Shown: positions 48,181-59,575 of the stretch, one piece after another
Position numbering within the stretch: the first letter of the stretch is position 1
Layout of the letters: each line of letters opens with the position of its first letter
Origin: Nectonema munidae
Lineage: Eukaryota > Nematomorpha > Nectonematoida > Nectonematidae
Length of the DNA: 64,000 nt
NCBI GenBank assembly: GCA_030549495.1
Contig: JAUIRK010000942.1
Span: forward strand, 124,001 to 188,000
Direction of reading: 5' to 3'
Translations under genes and position numbers: made by a program
Notes under the pieces: model-generated
The model's input: only the letters and a program-made list of their open reading frames with translations
Database searches by the model: none
Told to the model about the DNA's origin: nothing

Positions 48181-49765
48181 GGAGAAGAGGAACATAAGCA
48201 TTTTGTGTTCTGAAGTGTTGGCATCCACTTTTCTAAAGCCCGTCAAGTGAAGCACTCATCGGTAAATAAAACAATTGATTATTTTAAACGTGAAACTGAA
48301 CAATTGCGCAAATCTAGGTTTGATATTAGGAGTGTTTTTGAAAGCCTTCTATAAAGTTTCAAAAGCATCTTGTCAAAAAGTCCCACAGCCTAGGGGAACG
48401 GTTGATATTTCCTTGCTGCAAAGATATCATATTTAATATGCTAAGAAATTCTGAACTTGTAAAGTTGGAACATATCTTCCTGTCAAACGATACCGTTAGA
48501 ATGCTAATAGGAGAAATTTCTGATGACATATCAGAGGTGGTTTTATTGATTCAGAATTAGATTTTCAACTTTTTGGTATGTAACAAACACCTGGTTGACA
48601 ATTTTTTATTTTTCAACTTAGCAGTAGAACCACTTCAAGAGAAAAATTTGACAGTGTGGGGAATTTTTTACAGCACATGTTATTAAGCCAGAAAATCGGC
48701 CTGAAGTATATACTGACCGTGCTCTAGCAATTTATTGTTCTAGTTTTTAGACTCTGATTAAGCTATTGATCGTCAAGCCTTAATAATGAAAACCATACCT
48801 GATGGGTTGAAAAATGTTCTCAATGAAGTCATTAAAACAGAGTATTTAATTAAAGTAAACGCCTTAAACTCTTGTTTGTTTACAGATTTATGCAAAGAAA
48901 ATGATTTCGAAAACTTGTTACACTCAAACATGAGGTGGCTTTAGTAACGATAAGTTTCGAACCGATCTATGGAAAGAAATCCAGCAATTTCGGCAAAGCA
49001 CACTAGACATGCAAGCGGAATTTTCTGATGTTGATTTTCGTATATTCCTATCATTTTTAGTGAACATCTTTGAATCTATGAATTCCTTTAACCTTGGGCC
49101 AAGTACTCCATTGTCATAAAAAATTGACAACTTTTGAAATGAGGCTGGAATGCTCGATTGAACATATTTGTTGAGGAAAATAAGATTTTGATCAATAAAG
49201 ATGTCCTGGGGGCCATAAAACATCGTGTAGCATACCTTAGCCAAGACATTTTTCTTTATTTTTCTAACCTACAAAAATATGAAAATATTACCAATTTATC
49301 AAAAACCCGTTTATGATATCGATTAGAAGACTTCTTAATTTAAGAACAGTTTAATGATTGAGGAGTGGCAAAACATGTTTTTATCAAATGTTTCATAGCG
49401 ATTTTTCGATTCAAATGAGACGGTCCTATACTGATGTTGCAAAGATGGCTCTGACAGTTCCTTTTTAATTTGCCACTACATATGAGTGTGAGTAAGCATT
49501 TTCCATGCTATTTCCTATTGAAACCAAATCCCGAAACATTGAAAGTGTGTAATGATATGAGAGTTGCGTTTGCCAAACTGGTTTAGACAAAGCACATGCA
49601 TCCATCCCATTGACATTGATTGGATTATTCAGGCAATTGTGTGTATTTTTTTAGTACAGTAGTTTATATGTTGATTTTTTTAATGAGACTCCGAGCTATT
49701 AAAAATTATAGAGAGACCGCTAGGCGGAAAAATTTAAAAAGTTTGTAAACCACTCTTAAACTAAA
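48180..49765 (+). pseudogene. hAT-Charlie (ZBED5/SCAND3-like) remnant
   Basis: Plus-strand pieces: KTIDYFKRETEQLRKSRFD (just after the BED finger), MKTIPDGLKNVLNEVIKTEY with LFTDLCKENDFENLLHSNM, NIFVEENKILINKDVLGAIK, and near the end LPLHMSVSKHFPCYFLLKPN with RVAFAKLV and HMHPSH, the typical C-terminus of this family. A Charlie-like 3' end AAAGTTTGTAAACCACT lies at 49737-49755. Many stops and shifts; dead. Confidence 0.7.
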
Positions 49766-49769
49766 CAAG

Positions 49770-50985
49770 AGAACAATATCATTCATATATGATAGATCAC
49801 TCATCGGATGTAATTAATCCTTCCTTATTACCAGTTATCGAATTCGGTGGTGACATTTACCCTTTCTATCGCTAGATATGCCATACTCTAACCAAGAAAA
49901 GGTTTTACCATGACTCTAAAAATGATCTCTTTAGGAAACAGAATTTTTGATTCAATTGATTTTATATTTGGTGTTCGAACGTTAAAAATGTATTTGTCTT
50001 CTAATAACCATATTGAAAGAGTTGTATTAGAAGACTCATTGGTAATACAGTCAGAACTCGTTTATCCGATAACCCCACTATCCTATGCAATATTGATTAC
50101 GAGCTAAAAGAATTTCTCAACCTCTTATTTCACTAATTGTCAACAAGCCTGGTTCATATCAAATGAAATGATTAGATGGGTTGATTATTCTACACAAAAA
50201 TACATTGTTGCTTAAAATTAAATTTTAAAATTTTTAGCAACGAAATGTTACTAAGCTTGATTAGTAACACAGAAAAACAAAGAATAATTTTATATAATTT
50301 TCATATTCAGTTAGTTTGTAAATTGTTTGAAAATATATTTTGGACATGGGTTGATGAATTGACAAGTATATAGCCGTGAATTTAAATTTTGCCTTTTAAA
50401 TATAAATTGAAGATTTAAGATTTTTATAATAAATATTCTACGATGAAGTTATTTATACTAAGTTTTATTAACAAAACTTTGAAGCAAAGTCTAAAAACAT
50501 CGTCAACTATTCTAAGCACTTTTGATAAAAAAAAACTAAAACATTAAATAAAACGAATATCTAAGGATAAAGATGCTATATATATATATTTCATTTCTGG
50601 ATTTAAGACTTGCTTGTTTAAATTCGCCCTTTCGCCCTACTTAAAGTATGGGTAGGGGAACTTAACAAGGGGAGAGGGTAAAATTGATTTTAATCGGATC
50701 TGGAATATTAGAAAGTGTATACATTTATATATTTCAAAGAAGTTTCAGATGGACAAAATAAATTCAGGGTTGCAAAGCTTCCCACCCCCTCCCCGTCTCT
50801 TATCAAAGTGCCTGGTTACAGTAATTAATAGCGATAAACTTTTTAAACTTTAATTATAGAGTTCTTATATAGTTATGTGCCATAAAAAATATTTGACCCG
50901 CTCAAAAATGCATGGGTTCTTGTTCAAAACTCACAAGACATACACGTCTTTTAAATACTATAAAAAAAGATATATAATTGAGAAA
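49770..50985. other. AT-rich intergenic DNA; dispersed GC-rich repeat copy 2 at 50640-50800
   Basis: 50640-50800 matches 19250-19385 in order (AGAAAGTGTATACATTT, AGTTTCAG, TTGCAAAGCTTCCCACCCC). No gene recognised. Confidence 0.45.
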
Positions 50986-51103
50986 ATTGAAAATTATTTG
51001 GGGGGGGGGGGGGCTGCGAGCGGGGAAATGCTTTTTCGCCCCCTTGAAATCACATTGAAGGATAGGGGCTTCGCCCCCTGCCCTCTCAGATGTGCCCGCC
51101 TGG
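50985..51103. repeat. hAT terminal fragment with 15-base G run
   Basis: GAAAATTATTTG then a G run at about 51000-51014, then GCTTTTTCGCCCCCTTGAAA and the tip GATGTGCCCGCCTG. Same family as 16465-16520 and 27280-27367. Confidence 0.6.
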
Positions 51104-51571
51104 TGGGTACCCACAATTGAGGATGCTGGCACTCCCGAACGACCATTACATGTATACCATAATATTAATTGAATGTCATGAATCATTTAATCGTTGTAAA
51201 CTTGAGAATTTCTTTGAAACATTGTTATTTTTGACAAAGATTGCATAAAGAATACAAAGTAAGCACTTAAAATATTTTGTTATCACTTAAACTTAGACAC
51301 AAAATTTCCCATGATAGGAAAAATTAAAACTTATTTATAAGTTTGACTTATGCGAATATTGTATTCGTCTATCCTTGTATAACTTATATAAATGTTCAGT
51401 CTAAGCTGAAATTTTTTTTCTCAGCTCGACTTCTACTACTAAAGCAGAAATAGAAATCCGACTCTAATTCACAGAGCAGACTATATACTGCCCCGTAACA
51501 ATTCCAGCTTTATTATTGTTTTATCCTTAATATCAATTTTTTGTTTAGAGCACACGAAATAAGAATACAAG

Positions 51572-54024
51572 ATGCATCTAACTTCTCTACGTTTCGTAAG
51601 AAGGTTAATTCCCACTCCAACATTTGAGAGTATGTTATTCAAATAGTTGCCATTCCCATTCTTGTCTCATCCTCATTCATTTTAGATATAAAAGTTCCCG
51701 AAACTTTTAAACTTCCTTATGTTCCAAAGATTCCTCTACTTTCTGCTGCAGAAAAATCGCAGAAGAGTTTTAGAAATCTGAAAGAAATGCGTGGACCTGA
51801 AGAAGTTGAAAACAAACTGATTCACAAGCAGTACGGAATAATTGTATGTGCTAATTTGAATTTTTTTTTTATCCAAGCCTTTGAAAAAGTACACTTTCTG
51901 AGGAGGGAATGGAGAATTGAGCCATGTACTTCATTTAAAGGCATACTTAAAATAAAGACTTACTTTGATTAAATCGCAAATCTCAATCATCTCACATTTT
52001 ATCAAGGAAAAACAAAAGGTTCCGTCACCCACTTTATTCCTTTTTCTTATACAGAGTTTGTGTGTACGTTATATTCTACAAAAGTAAAGTCATATTCTTT
52101 CAACTAACCTTTCAAAACTGAGCCGCCTAATATAGATATGTTTTAGCACTATCCCAAAATTGACTAAATTCTTTCCACCCCTTATTTCCCACAAAGCATT
52201 GGAAAAGCGTTACTTCTTTTTTGATTACCTGCATTATGCGTCGTGTGACAAAGTAGATACTTCGATTCTTGCACAAAACACTACTCTTATCTCAATGAAA
52301 GTATGCCTACCCATATTTAACTAGGCATTATCAACTGAAAAAGAAAGAATCTTTTAATTTTTGAAGCATTTTGTTCAATTGGTCAAATATTGCTTCTGCA
52401 GTTGTCTGTTGTGTACAACACATATCAAGAAAATTGCTTGCTGTCAAAAATTTCTGGTATAGCATATACGCTCATTGTGCTACTATCTGTATCTAATGAA
52501 TGTGAAAAGTTAGTACTAAAGCACGGTTCGAAATATAGGATGTTTTTGTCTTTGCGCACTGATAGTTTTTAGTAATTTGTGGACTCGGGAACATATTGCG
52601 AAATAATGATCCATATTTTTCAGCGACTGCAATAGGCACGTTCTCAGCAATAAGTTTTCGAAAATAAGTTTGTGATAAAATCTTGTTCGCTAATGTTTCA
52701 CTTTGATGAGAGAAGAGTAGTTGTTTTTGATTTTCCAAGAAAATACTTTTTCTGGATGTGCCGTGGTAGTAATATAACGCTTGACATCAGTTTCCCCATA
52801 ATGTGCACAGCTAATACGAAGACAATTCAAAAAACCCTGACGCTAATCATGACTACTATAGAAAGTTGATCAAATACTTAGTTTATAAATCAGTGGAGTA
52901 TTTATAAGGTGACAATTATTTCAGAAAAAATTGACCACATTTTGAGAAAAAAGAAGCTGCATAGTAGAATACCCCTCGTCATTAAATACCCAACTGTTAC
53001 TATAGCCCCTTGAGAAGTAAATTTTTACAAAAATGTTCCACCAATTTTGAAGTTTTTAATTAGTGCAAAGCCTGTTTTATAAAGTCATAATATTTTGATT
53101 TTTAAATGTTTTTATTAGGCAACCTCAGGAGGACACTTGAGACATTCTCACTTCGAATTAATGTGTAAAGTGGTTAATCGCTGGATACAGCGAAAGAAAG
53201 TCTTCGCCATCTGGAGAGTTCCTGCTCCATGGAAGCCTTGCACGAAAAAGCCTATTGGTTTTCTTTTTCTTTTATACTTAAACTAAGGCAAACCATGTTA
53301 AGAAAATACTAATACATAATATCTCAAAGAAGTAGTTTAAGTCAACATTTAACTCGGAGCGTTTCTGAACTAATTTAATTATGTGAAATTCTTGGATACG
53401 TATATTTTGTTGGAAGATGCATGATCTGAGAAGTAATTTTAACAAATTGGTTGATTTGTTCTAGCTGCAATGTATTTTGCAAATAATCTGTTAAAATTCA
53501 CAAAAAAATACCATTGCAAAATACGATAAGCGGTCAGTATGTAAGAATAATACAGAATACAACATATATATTCTTTAAATGACCATTCTTTCACGTTGTT
53601 TTTCTCTAGTTTGTTGTTTAACCAGTTGTTTAGACTTTTTACATAAGCAAATAACTACGTATGCAAGAAAACATCAGATTTTATTTTATCATAAAATATC
53701 CTAGGCTTTACAATGGGTGGAGGCAAAGGAAATGTGAAGTTCTACATAACTCCAATTAAATCGGGAAGAGTTATTTTGGAGGTTGGAGGAAGAGTAGAAT
53801 ATGTGATGATTAAATCCTGGCTTACCCAAATATGCAAGTGCTTGCCCTTCAAAGCTCGTCCCATATCTCAGGAGATCATGGAGAAGGAAAAGGAGAAAGA
53901 AGAGTTGCTGAAGGGGCAAAACATTAATCCTTATTCCATGGAATTCATCATTAAGAATAGGATGCAAGGCTGCTATAATTATCTAAGTCCTTATGACTTC
54001 AAGTGGTTTGACAAATACAGATAA
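51572..54024 (+). CDS. MRPL16: Mitochondrial large-subunit ribosomal protein uL16m, complete
   Basis: Four exons: 51572-51629, 51686-51843, 53119-53257 and 53705-54024 (stop TAA at 54022). Introns are 56, 1275 and 447 bp, all GT..AG, phases 1, 0 and 1; total 224 aa against 251 in human. The start MHLTSLRFVRRLIPTPTFEN is Arg/hydroxyl-rich, a typical mitochondrial targeting peptide. Then LPYVPKIPLL, the RGPEEVENK region, ATSGGHLRHSHFELM, KKVFAIWRVPAPWKPCTKKP and GFTMGGGKGNVKFYITPIK; the last two are strongly conserved in L16. The C-terminus has the animal-specific LSPYDFKWFDKYR. The protein binds the 16S rRNA near the peptidyl-transferase/tRNA site of the mitoribosome. Polyadenylation candidates are at 54025 and 54201. 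Intron 2 contains a decayed hAT piece. All frames and phases agree, so the gene looks functional. Confidence 0.95.
52330..52740 (-). pseudogene. hAT transposase fragment in MRPL16 intron 2
   Basis: Minus strand: LANKILSQTYFRKLIAENVP, YGSLFRNMFPSPQITKNYQC then AKTKTSYI, and in another frame PEIFDSKQFLDMCCTQ with TAEAIFDQLNKML. The KNYQC.KTKT block and the FLDMC..T...AE.IF block are found in BED-type hAT proteins. Only this ~400-bp piece remains, antisense to MRPL16. Confidence 0.6.
53363..53408. repeat. 46-bp direct repeat, copy 1 (MRPL16 intron 3)
   Basis: Identical by eye to 54411-54456; starts TTCTGAACTAATTTAATTAT and ends GATACGTATATTTT. Confidence 0.85.
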
Positions 54025-54410
54025 AATAAAACGTTTACAATTTTTCTTTAGATTCACTTCTACTCTTTCTTTATACAGGCAGAGTGGGACTTAGTTTCAG
54101 TATACCCGCCCTGGTATGTAGACGCCCATATGCCATTTTTCTGCTGTAGGTGTGCGAACATGCAAACGTTGAATGTGGGTGTAAAATAATTATTTATCCT
54201 AATAAACATTTTATTAATTAAAAGGAATTAAGAAAGTCTGATATAAAACATAAATTTAATGCACATTCAATCCCGCAGCCAGGAAAAATTTTAGGAGAGC
54301 CGAAATCTCTATATCCTATGTTCTCTTTATCCTTAAATTTGTCATTTGTAGAAGAGAAAATTCAAATGCTCTAAGATTCATCTAAATTGATAAAATAATT
54401 GTAATGTATG

Positions 54411-54456
54411 TTCTGAACTAATTTAATTATGTGAAATTCTTGGATACGTATATTTT
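54411..54456. repeat. 46-bp direct repeat, copy 2 (downstream of MRPL16)
   Basis: Same 46 bp as at 53363-53408, 1.05 kb away. The two copies bracket the last MRPL16 exon. Confidence 0.85.
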
Positions 54457-56115
54457 TGGTAAGCGGCCATTTATTGCTAGAGGCCTTTTATTGCTACTCG
54501 TAAATCATGTCATCTTACTCTTTGATCTGTCTCCGCGCTGTCAAATTTGCGCTTTGATAGTGAGCCGTGATACTCTCTCCAACTTGCCTATCTCTCCTGT
54601 GTTAAATTTTCTGTCCTTCTTACAACATTGCAGTGCAACATTGAATTGCAACTTTGCAAATTTCATTCATCTCTTTTGTTTTTTACTAAGATCGTCAAAA
54701 CGACGATCGATTACGAAGAAATAGCCGAAGTTAAACGATTAACTGTATAATGAGGTTTTGCAAGCATAGCGAAAGCTTTGGTTCTCTTAATAACTTGATT
54801 TCAAAACCTTAGTTAGTTTTGTTCAAGTATCGATTTGGCTAGTTTATTTTTACATATATATACTTACCAAAATATTTTTTACATTTACTGCAGTAATTTT
54901 TCTCGCTCTCAAAGATAAAGCATCCTTCACAGTTTTTAAATACAAACTAGTTGAATAAAGTTAAATTCTTTTCTGTGTGTCCGCTGATTACTACCAAATT
55001 TTATATATCTCTATGAAATTTTTGTTTCTTAACTTTTGATAAATGTTTTTTATGATAAATATTTTAATTTTTTGATTTTGTTTTGTAATATTTTATAATT
55101 TTGAATTCAGCTTTAAATAATGTTCAAAAACTGATGTGAGAAATATTTTGTTATATAGTTGTAAATTTTACGTTTGGCTAAATTAAGGATTTATCTAAAC
55201 TAGAGGTTTTAATTTCTAGATCACAATTCAAATTTGAGATAAATTAAGTTTTATTGTTCCAATAAAAATACAAAAAAGATAAAAACTTGAAATTCAGAAG
55301 CTGATATAGGTTGCTTGAAAATAACTTTATATTTTTACCTAGTTACAATTCTGTTAATTAAACAAAAGGTATAGCTTTTATTGAAGAGTGTAATTGCTTA
55401 CTATGTAAATATGTGAAACAGTTGTAATATCAACCTAAATTTCAAACTGTTGAACAGAAGTGAGTCAAATATTCCAATTCAAATAAATTAACGCTTATAA
55501 TGTTATAAAATTAATACTATATATTAACCGTATAAAATTTTCTTCCATTAAATATTTATTGTTTTAACCAGTTACTTTGCTATTTATTTTTTATTATACT
55601 AATAACAAAATAACACTGATGTAATATCTATTTACTTTTTACAAATAAGCTTCATTAAATCTTTTCGCACATTTTAAATCTTTTTTTTTTATTTTTGAGG
55701 TTAAACATAATACATATATAAAAAGTTTTCCTAATGTGTTTATTATTTATATATAATAGAAAGTTTAGTTCACAGCTATTTTTGTTTTTAACCATGGTTT
55801 TGGACAATTTAATATTTAGATGTTTTAACTACAAACTCTATGAAATAAAAAAAAGATACTCAAAATAAAATTCTAAAATACAGTATTTGTAATAGAATAC
55901 AGTATTGATATAAAAAATTGTGATTGTGTAAGTATATTATATAAAAAATTTTTTTACTAAAACTAATAAACTATCACAAAAAATGAGGAGTAATCGTTAA
56001 CCTAGATATGTGGTTAATAATATTAAATGAGCACACACAAGTAAAAAAATTACATTAAAGTATGAATTAAAACTTTATTTGAACAAAAATAAATTAGATG
56101 CCATTTCATTAAAAA
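54457..56115. other. AT-rich intergenic DNA
   Basis: 54463-54497 (GGCCATTTATTGCTAGAGGCC and onward) is an inverted match to 60106-60145. GATCGTCAAAACGACGATC at 54691-54709 is a short hairpin. A 98-codon frame at 54431-54724 shows no recognisable domain. Nothing else seen. Confidence 0.4.
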
Positions 56116-56121
56116 CAAAGT

Positions 56122-56292
56122 TTAAAGTTTCTTGATGTTATTTGTATGAATCTTGTGTATAGAAGTTTCAGTGTTTGACAATGTTTCTTTAGATTTTTTG
56201 TGTAGATTTCCATACCACCCAAGAGGTACTACAACGTGGCACGCATTTTTTGAGTGGTCTCGCCTTGAGCCCTTATCCACTTTTTCTTCCAT
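56122..56292 (-). CDS. Small unidentified ORF (56 aa)
   Basis: ATG at 56292-56290, TAA at 56124-56122. The product begins MEEKVDKGSRRDHSKNACHV, then VVPLGWYGNLHKKS. It is less AT-biased than its surroundings and preceded by a splice-acceptor-like CTATTTTTAG at about 56312-56303, so it could be a 3' exon of the neighbouring MULE gene or of an unseen gene. No family recognised. Confidence 0.2.
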   Translation of the reverse strand: MEEKVDKGSRRDHSKNACHVVVPLGWYGNLHKKSKETLSNTETSIHKIHTNNIKKL

Positions 56293-57954
56293 TTAGCAGT
56301 GTCTTCTAAAAATAGTAAATAATATAAAAATTTTGAAATAAATTTTTTTTAGTTACCTTTGATTCTTTTAAACATTATTAATTTCAGCTAATAATCAAAT
56401 AATAAAATTAAAATAAATAAGTAAAAGTAAAAGCTAAATATTTACTTCAAGATAGATTGCAAATTAAAAAAAAGGAGTTTGATTTAAACATTGAAAGTTG
56501 ACTTCATAGATATCGTCACAACTTTCAACTGGAGTTTTCTTGCAAGAGCTTATGAGAGATGATATTCTTGAAAGAAAAAATACAAGTTTCTCGTTCTGGC
56601 GTATTCGCTGTAAATATCTTCAATAATTTTTTCTTTTTCTTCACGTTTAAGGTCATTACCTCCATTCCAGTTGTACTTTGAGTTGACCTGTTCAATTTCA
56701 GCCATGTCTTTAAATAATTTTTCTTCGTTTTTGATTAAAAAACTCCATTAGCTCCCAAACACTGACTCTTTCCGATTGAAGACTTGCATGTAATCTAAAA
56801 AAAATTATATCCTTTGTAAAGCATTATTATTAAAACATATTTTAAACTTACGAGTTATGAAAGCCTTCAACATGGTTATTTGTCCTGACTTTTTTTCCAA
56901 ATACATTTCAAAGTAGAATTTTGTTATCAACTAACCAAGTATTTTCAAAATAAGCGAAAAATGGATCAATCGAGAAAGGGACCATCAACATCTTCATTTT
57001 ACGATATGCTACTTTTATCTAAGTTTATTGAAAATTTAAAACAAAATAATTAAATTTTAAATCTCTTTTACTTCCATTTGAGATAAAAAAAGCTATTGAA
57101 AGTAACATCTCGATGCATTTTCTAAAGTTCAAACTTCTGGAATATCAAACTTGGATTCAAACTGAATCCAAGGGATACAAGCTTCCTATAAAATTTTACA
57201 TTTTTTGTAGCTGATATAATTGAAGTTTCAAAATCTCCAGTGACATTTCTAATTACATTTTCAAACAATCAAATACGTAACTTAAAATAAAGTTTTAAAA
57301 TAAAATTTTAATTTTTTAGTTGAAAAGATTTTTGTGAAATACCTATAAGTTTCTTCTTTCTTATCGCATACAAGCGCATAAAGGACTGGTACTTGAATAT
57401 GATTGTGAAAGGTGTGTATTGTGATTATCTGATGAAAGATGTGGCGCCTTTTTAAAAGTACCATCAACAAAAATGGAGTCTATCTGTGAAATTTGGTTGA
57501 TGTGGTGCAAAGTTTTTCCATAAAAAACTAAGTTCCTTTTGTTTTCGTATTGAAAATCCATTTGCAAAAATCTTGAGCCGTTTCCTACAGTGTATTTTTC
57601 GGGAATGGAAAATTCAAGGTTTTTCGGACAGGAAATTCTTTTTCTGCTTTTTCTTATATACCTTAATATGCTTCTTTTTTTCATTGTAGATCTTTGATCA
57701 TTTTCGATGAGAAAAATATTGTCACTAAATAAATATAAACTATTAAGATACTTTTTAAAGATATGAAAAAAATACTTGTATATTCTGTTAGAGCTTTTAA
57801 ACGTTTCAAGTGCTTCTTTCTTGATATTAGATTTGAAGGCTACACTTCCTGCATCTAATTCATCATGATTATGAGGCACTCTTTTCAGGATTGCTTCATC
57901 TTCTTTGTTTAGAAATAATTTTCCTGTTAATTAAAAAAATACTTGTTAAAAATA

Positions 57955-57976
57955 CATATATATATATATATATAAA
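57955..57976. repeat. (TA)n microsatellite
   Basis: About nine TA units inside an intron of the MULE gene. Confidence 0.85.
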
Positions 57977-58805
57977 TTGTTGATTCTTGATTAGATTTAA
58001 TAAATCGTTTAAATGAAACATTGGCAATCTGCAACCCAAAACTGCAAAAAAACATCTGTTTTTTGTTTATTAAAACAAAAGCTAAGATTTTTTGCAGAGA
58101 GAGAATGCAACAAAAACGAATGCTTTAATTCTTTTGAACTAGTTTATTTTCTAATATTTTTAATCTAATTAAGTTTTAAATGTTTGTAAATATTTTTCAG
58201 TACCCAATATGCCCAAGAAAAGAATGTTAATAAACAATTCTGGCGTGTTTGAGAACACGTCGACGAATATATTATTTCTTTGTACTACAAAATAAAATGC
58301 AGTGTCTTTCATTTGTTTGGACAATGTTCCTGTTTATAAAAATATAATTTGAAAAACCATTACAATACTAAACATTCTCAGTAGGAAAGTCTAGTTGATC
58401 GACCAAAATATGAGAAAGCAATAAAATTGAAAAAATTTTCATCAAAGAGAGAACCAAATATATAATATTTTACAAGTTTGTACCACAGAAATTACCATGT
58501 GGTATTATTTGTGATACTATTGGTAACAAGTGTTAATTATCAAGGTTACTTAGCAATTATATAATGCAGTCCCAGTTAAAAAAACTTCTCAAAGCCTATT
58601 TTATATACACTCATTACAGTTTTTCCTGCAATACTGTCACTTGTTTTACTACAAGCTATAAATTACAGCCAAAAACTATATTTGATTTCCATTTTTCTCG
58701 ATATGATGCTTATACTGTCTAACATTCTTAAACAATCAGTGAATTTGCAATAAAAAGATTTTACTGCTAAACAATGAAAATCCAAGAAATAAAAATGCTA
58801 CGTGT

Positions 58806-58978
58806 AAATTGATTTTATAGAAAAAAATAGAATTTCGATATTATTAAAATTAAAAAATTCATATTTATTACAAATTAAGTAATTTAGATTAAATCAATTT
58901 TATAGATCAAAAATAAAATTTCAATATTATTAAAATTAAGAAAAAATTTATATCTATTACAAATTAAGTAATTTATGT
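58806..58978. repeat. Two tandem copies of an ~88-bp AT-rich unit
   Basis: 58806-58890 and 58900-58978 share ATTTTATAGA, AATTTC.ATATTATTAAAAT and TTACAAATTAAGTAATTTA in the same order. Within the large intron between the MULE FLYWCH exon and the next exon. Confidence 0.75.
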
Positions 58979-59409
58979 TAAAAATCGATAGTTTTATTCA
59001 ATAAATTGCAAATATAAAATATTGTTTTATACAAGAACTTAAATTTTGACTATTTTGTTTAAATGTATTAATTAAGCATTTATTAACGGGTGAAGAAAAA
59101 AAGTTAGTTTTGAAAAAACCGCTTATGTATCTTAAAGTATTAATGTTTCAAATAAGTTTATTGAATGTTTACGTAAATACGTTAAAGAACAGATCTAGAA
59201 CCAATAACAAGTATAAAAATAATAGTTATAAAAAATGCTCAAACATCTATAAATCTGTGTAACTATTGAATGGATTAATAAAAAAGCAGCAAAATTTTCA
59301 AACATAATTGTAAAAGATGCACAAGGTCTGCTGCGACAACTAAAGATTTACAAACCTAATTACAAAATTTGTGCAAAGATTTAGTTGATTGTTGAAAACT
59401 ATAAAACTA

Positions 59410-59575
59410 AGGGGTTGTTCACAATTGACGTCAGAAAAACTTGACGAATTTTAGCCCTCCTTCCTCCTTTTTGTCAACTTTTAAATATATTATGACATAC
59501 CAAAATTGACCCTTGTCAACTCAAAGGTACCCCCTCCCTCCCAGTAATAGTTGACGTCAATTGTGAATGACCCCT
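59410..59575. mobile_element. 166-bp MITE with 24-bp inverted repeats and ACTA target duplication
   Basis: Left end AGGGGTTGTTCACAATTGAC continues GTCA; the right end inward is AGGGGTCATTCACAATTGAC then GTCA, two mismatches in 24. ACTA flanks both sides (59406-59409 and 59576-59579). Contains GC-rich CTCCTTCCTCC and CCCCCTCCCTCCC. It sits in an intron of the MULE gene and is thus a younger insertion. Superfamily uncertain. Confidence 0.8.

Noticed and set aside
50902-51186. 94-residue minus-strand ORF through a poly-G/C tract
   Set aside because: It is the translation of a hAT terminus and its G run (Pro repeats), not a gene.
53383-53396. GTGAAATTCTTGGA, identical to a universal 18S rRNA motif, in the 46-bp repeat
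   Set aside because: The flanks do not continue the 18S sequence; a 14-base match is likely chance.
54431-54724. 97-residue ORF with a hydrophobic stretch
   Set aside because: Starts inside the 46-bp repeat, no recognisable domain, no splice context supporting it.
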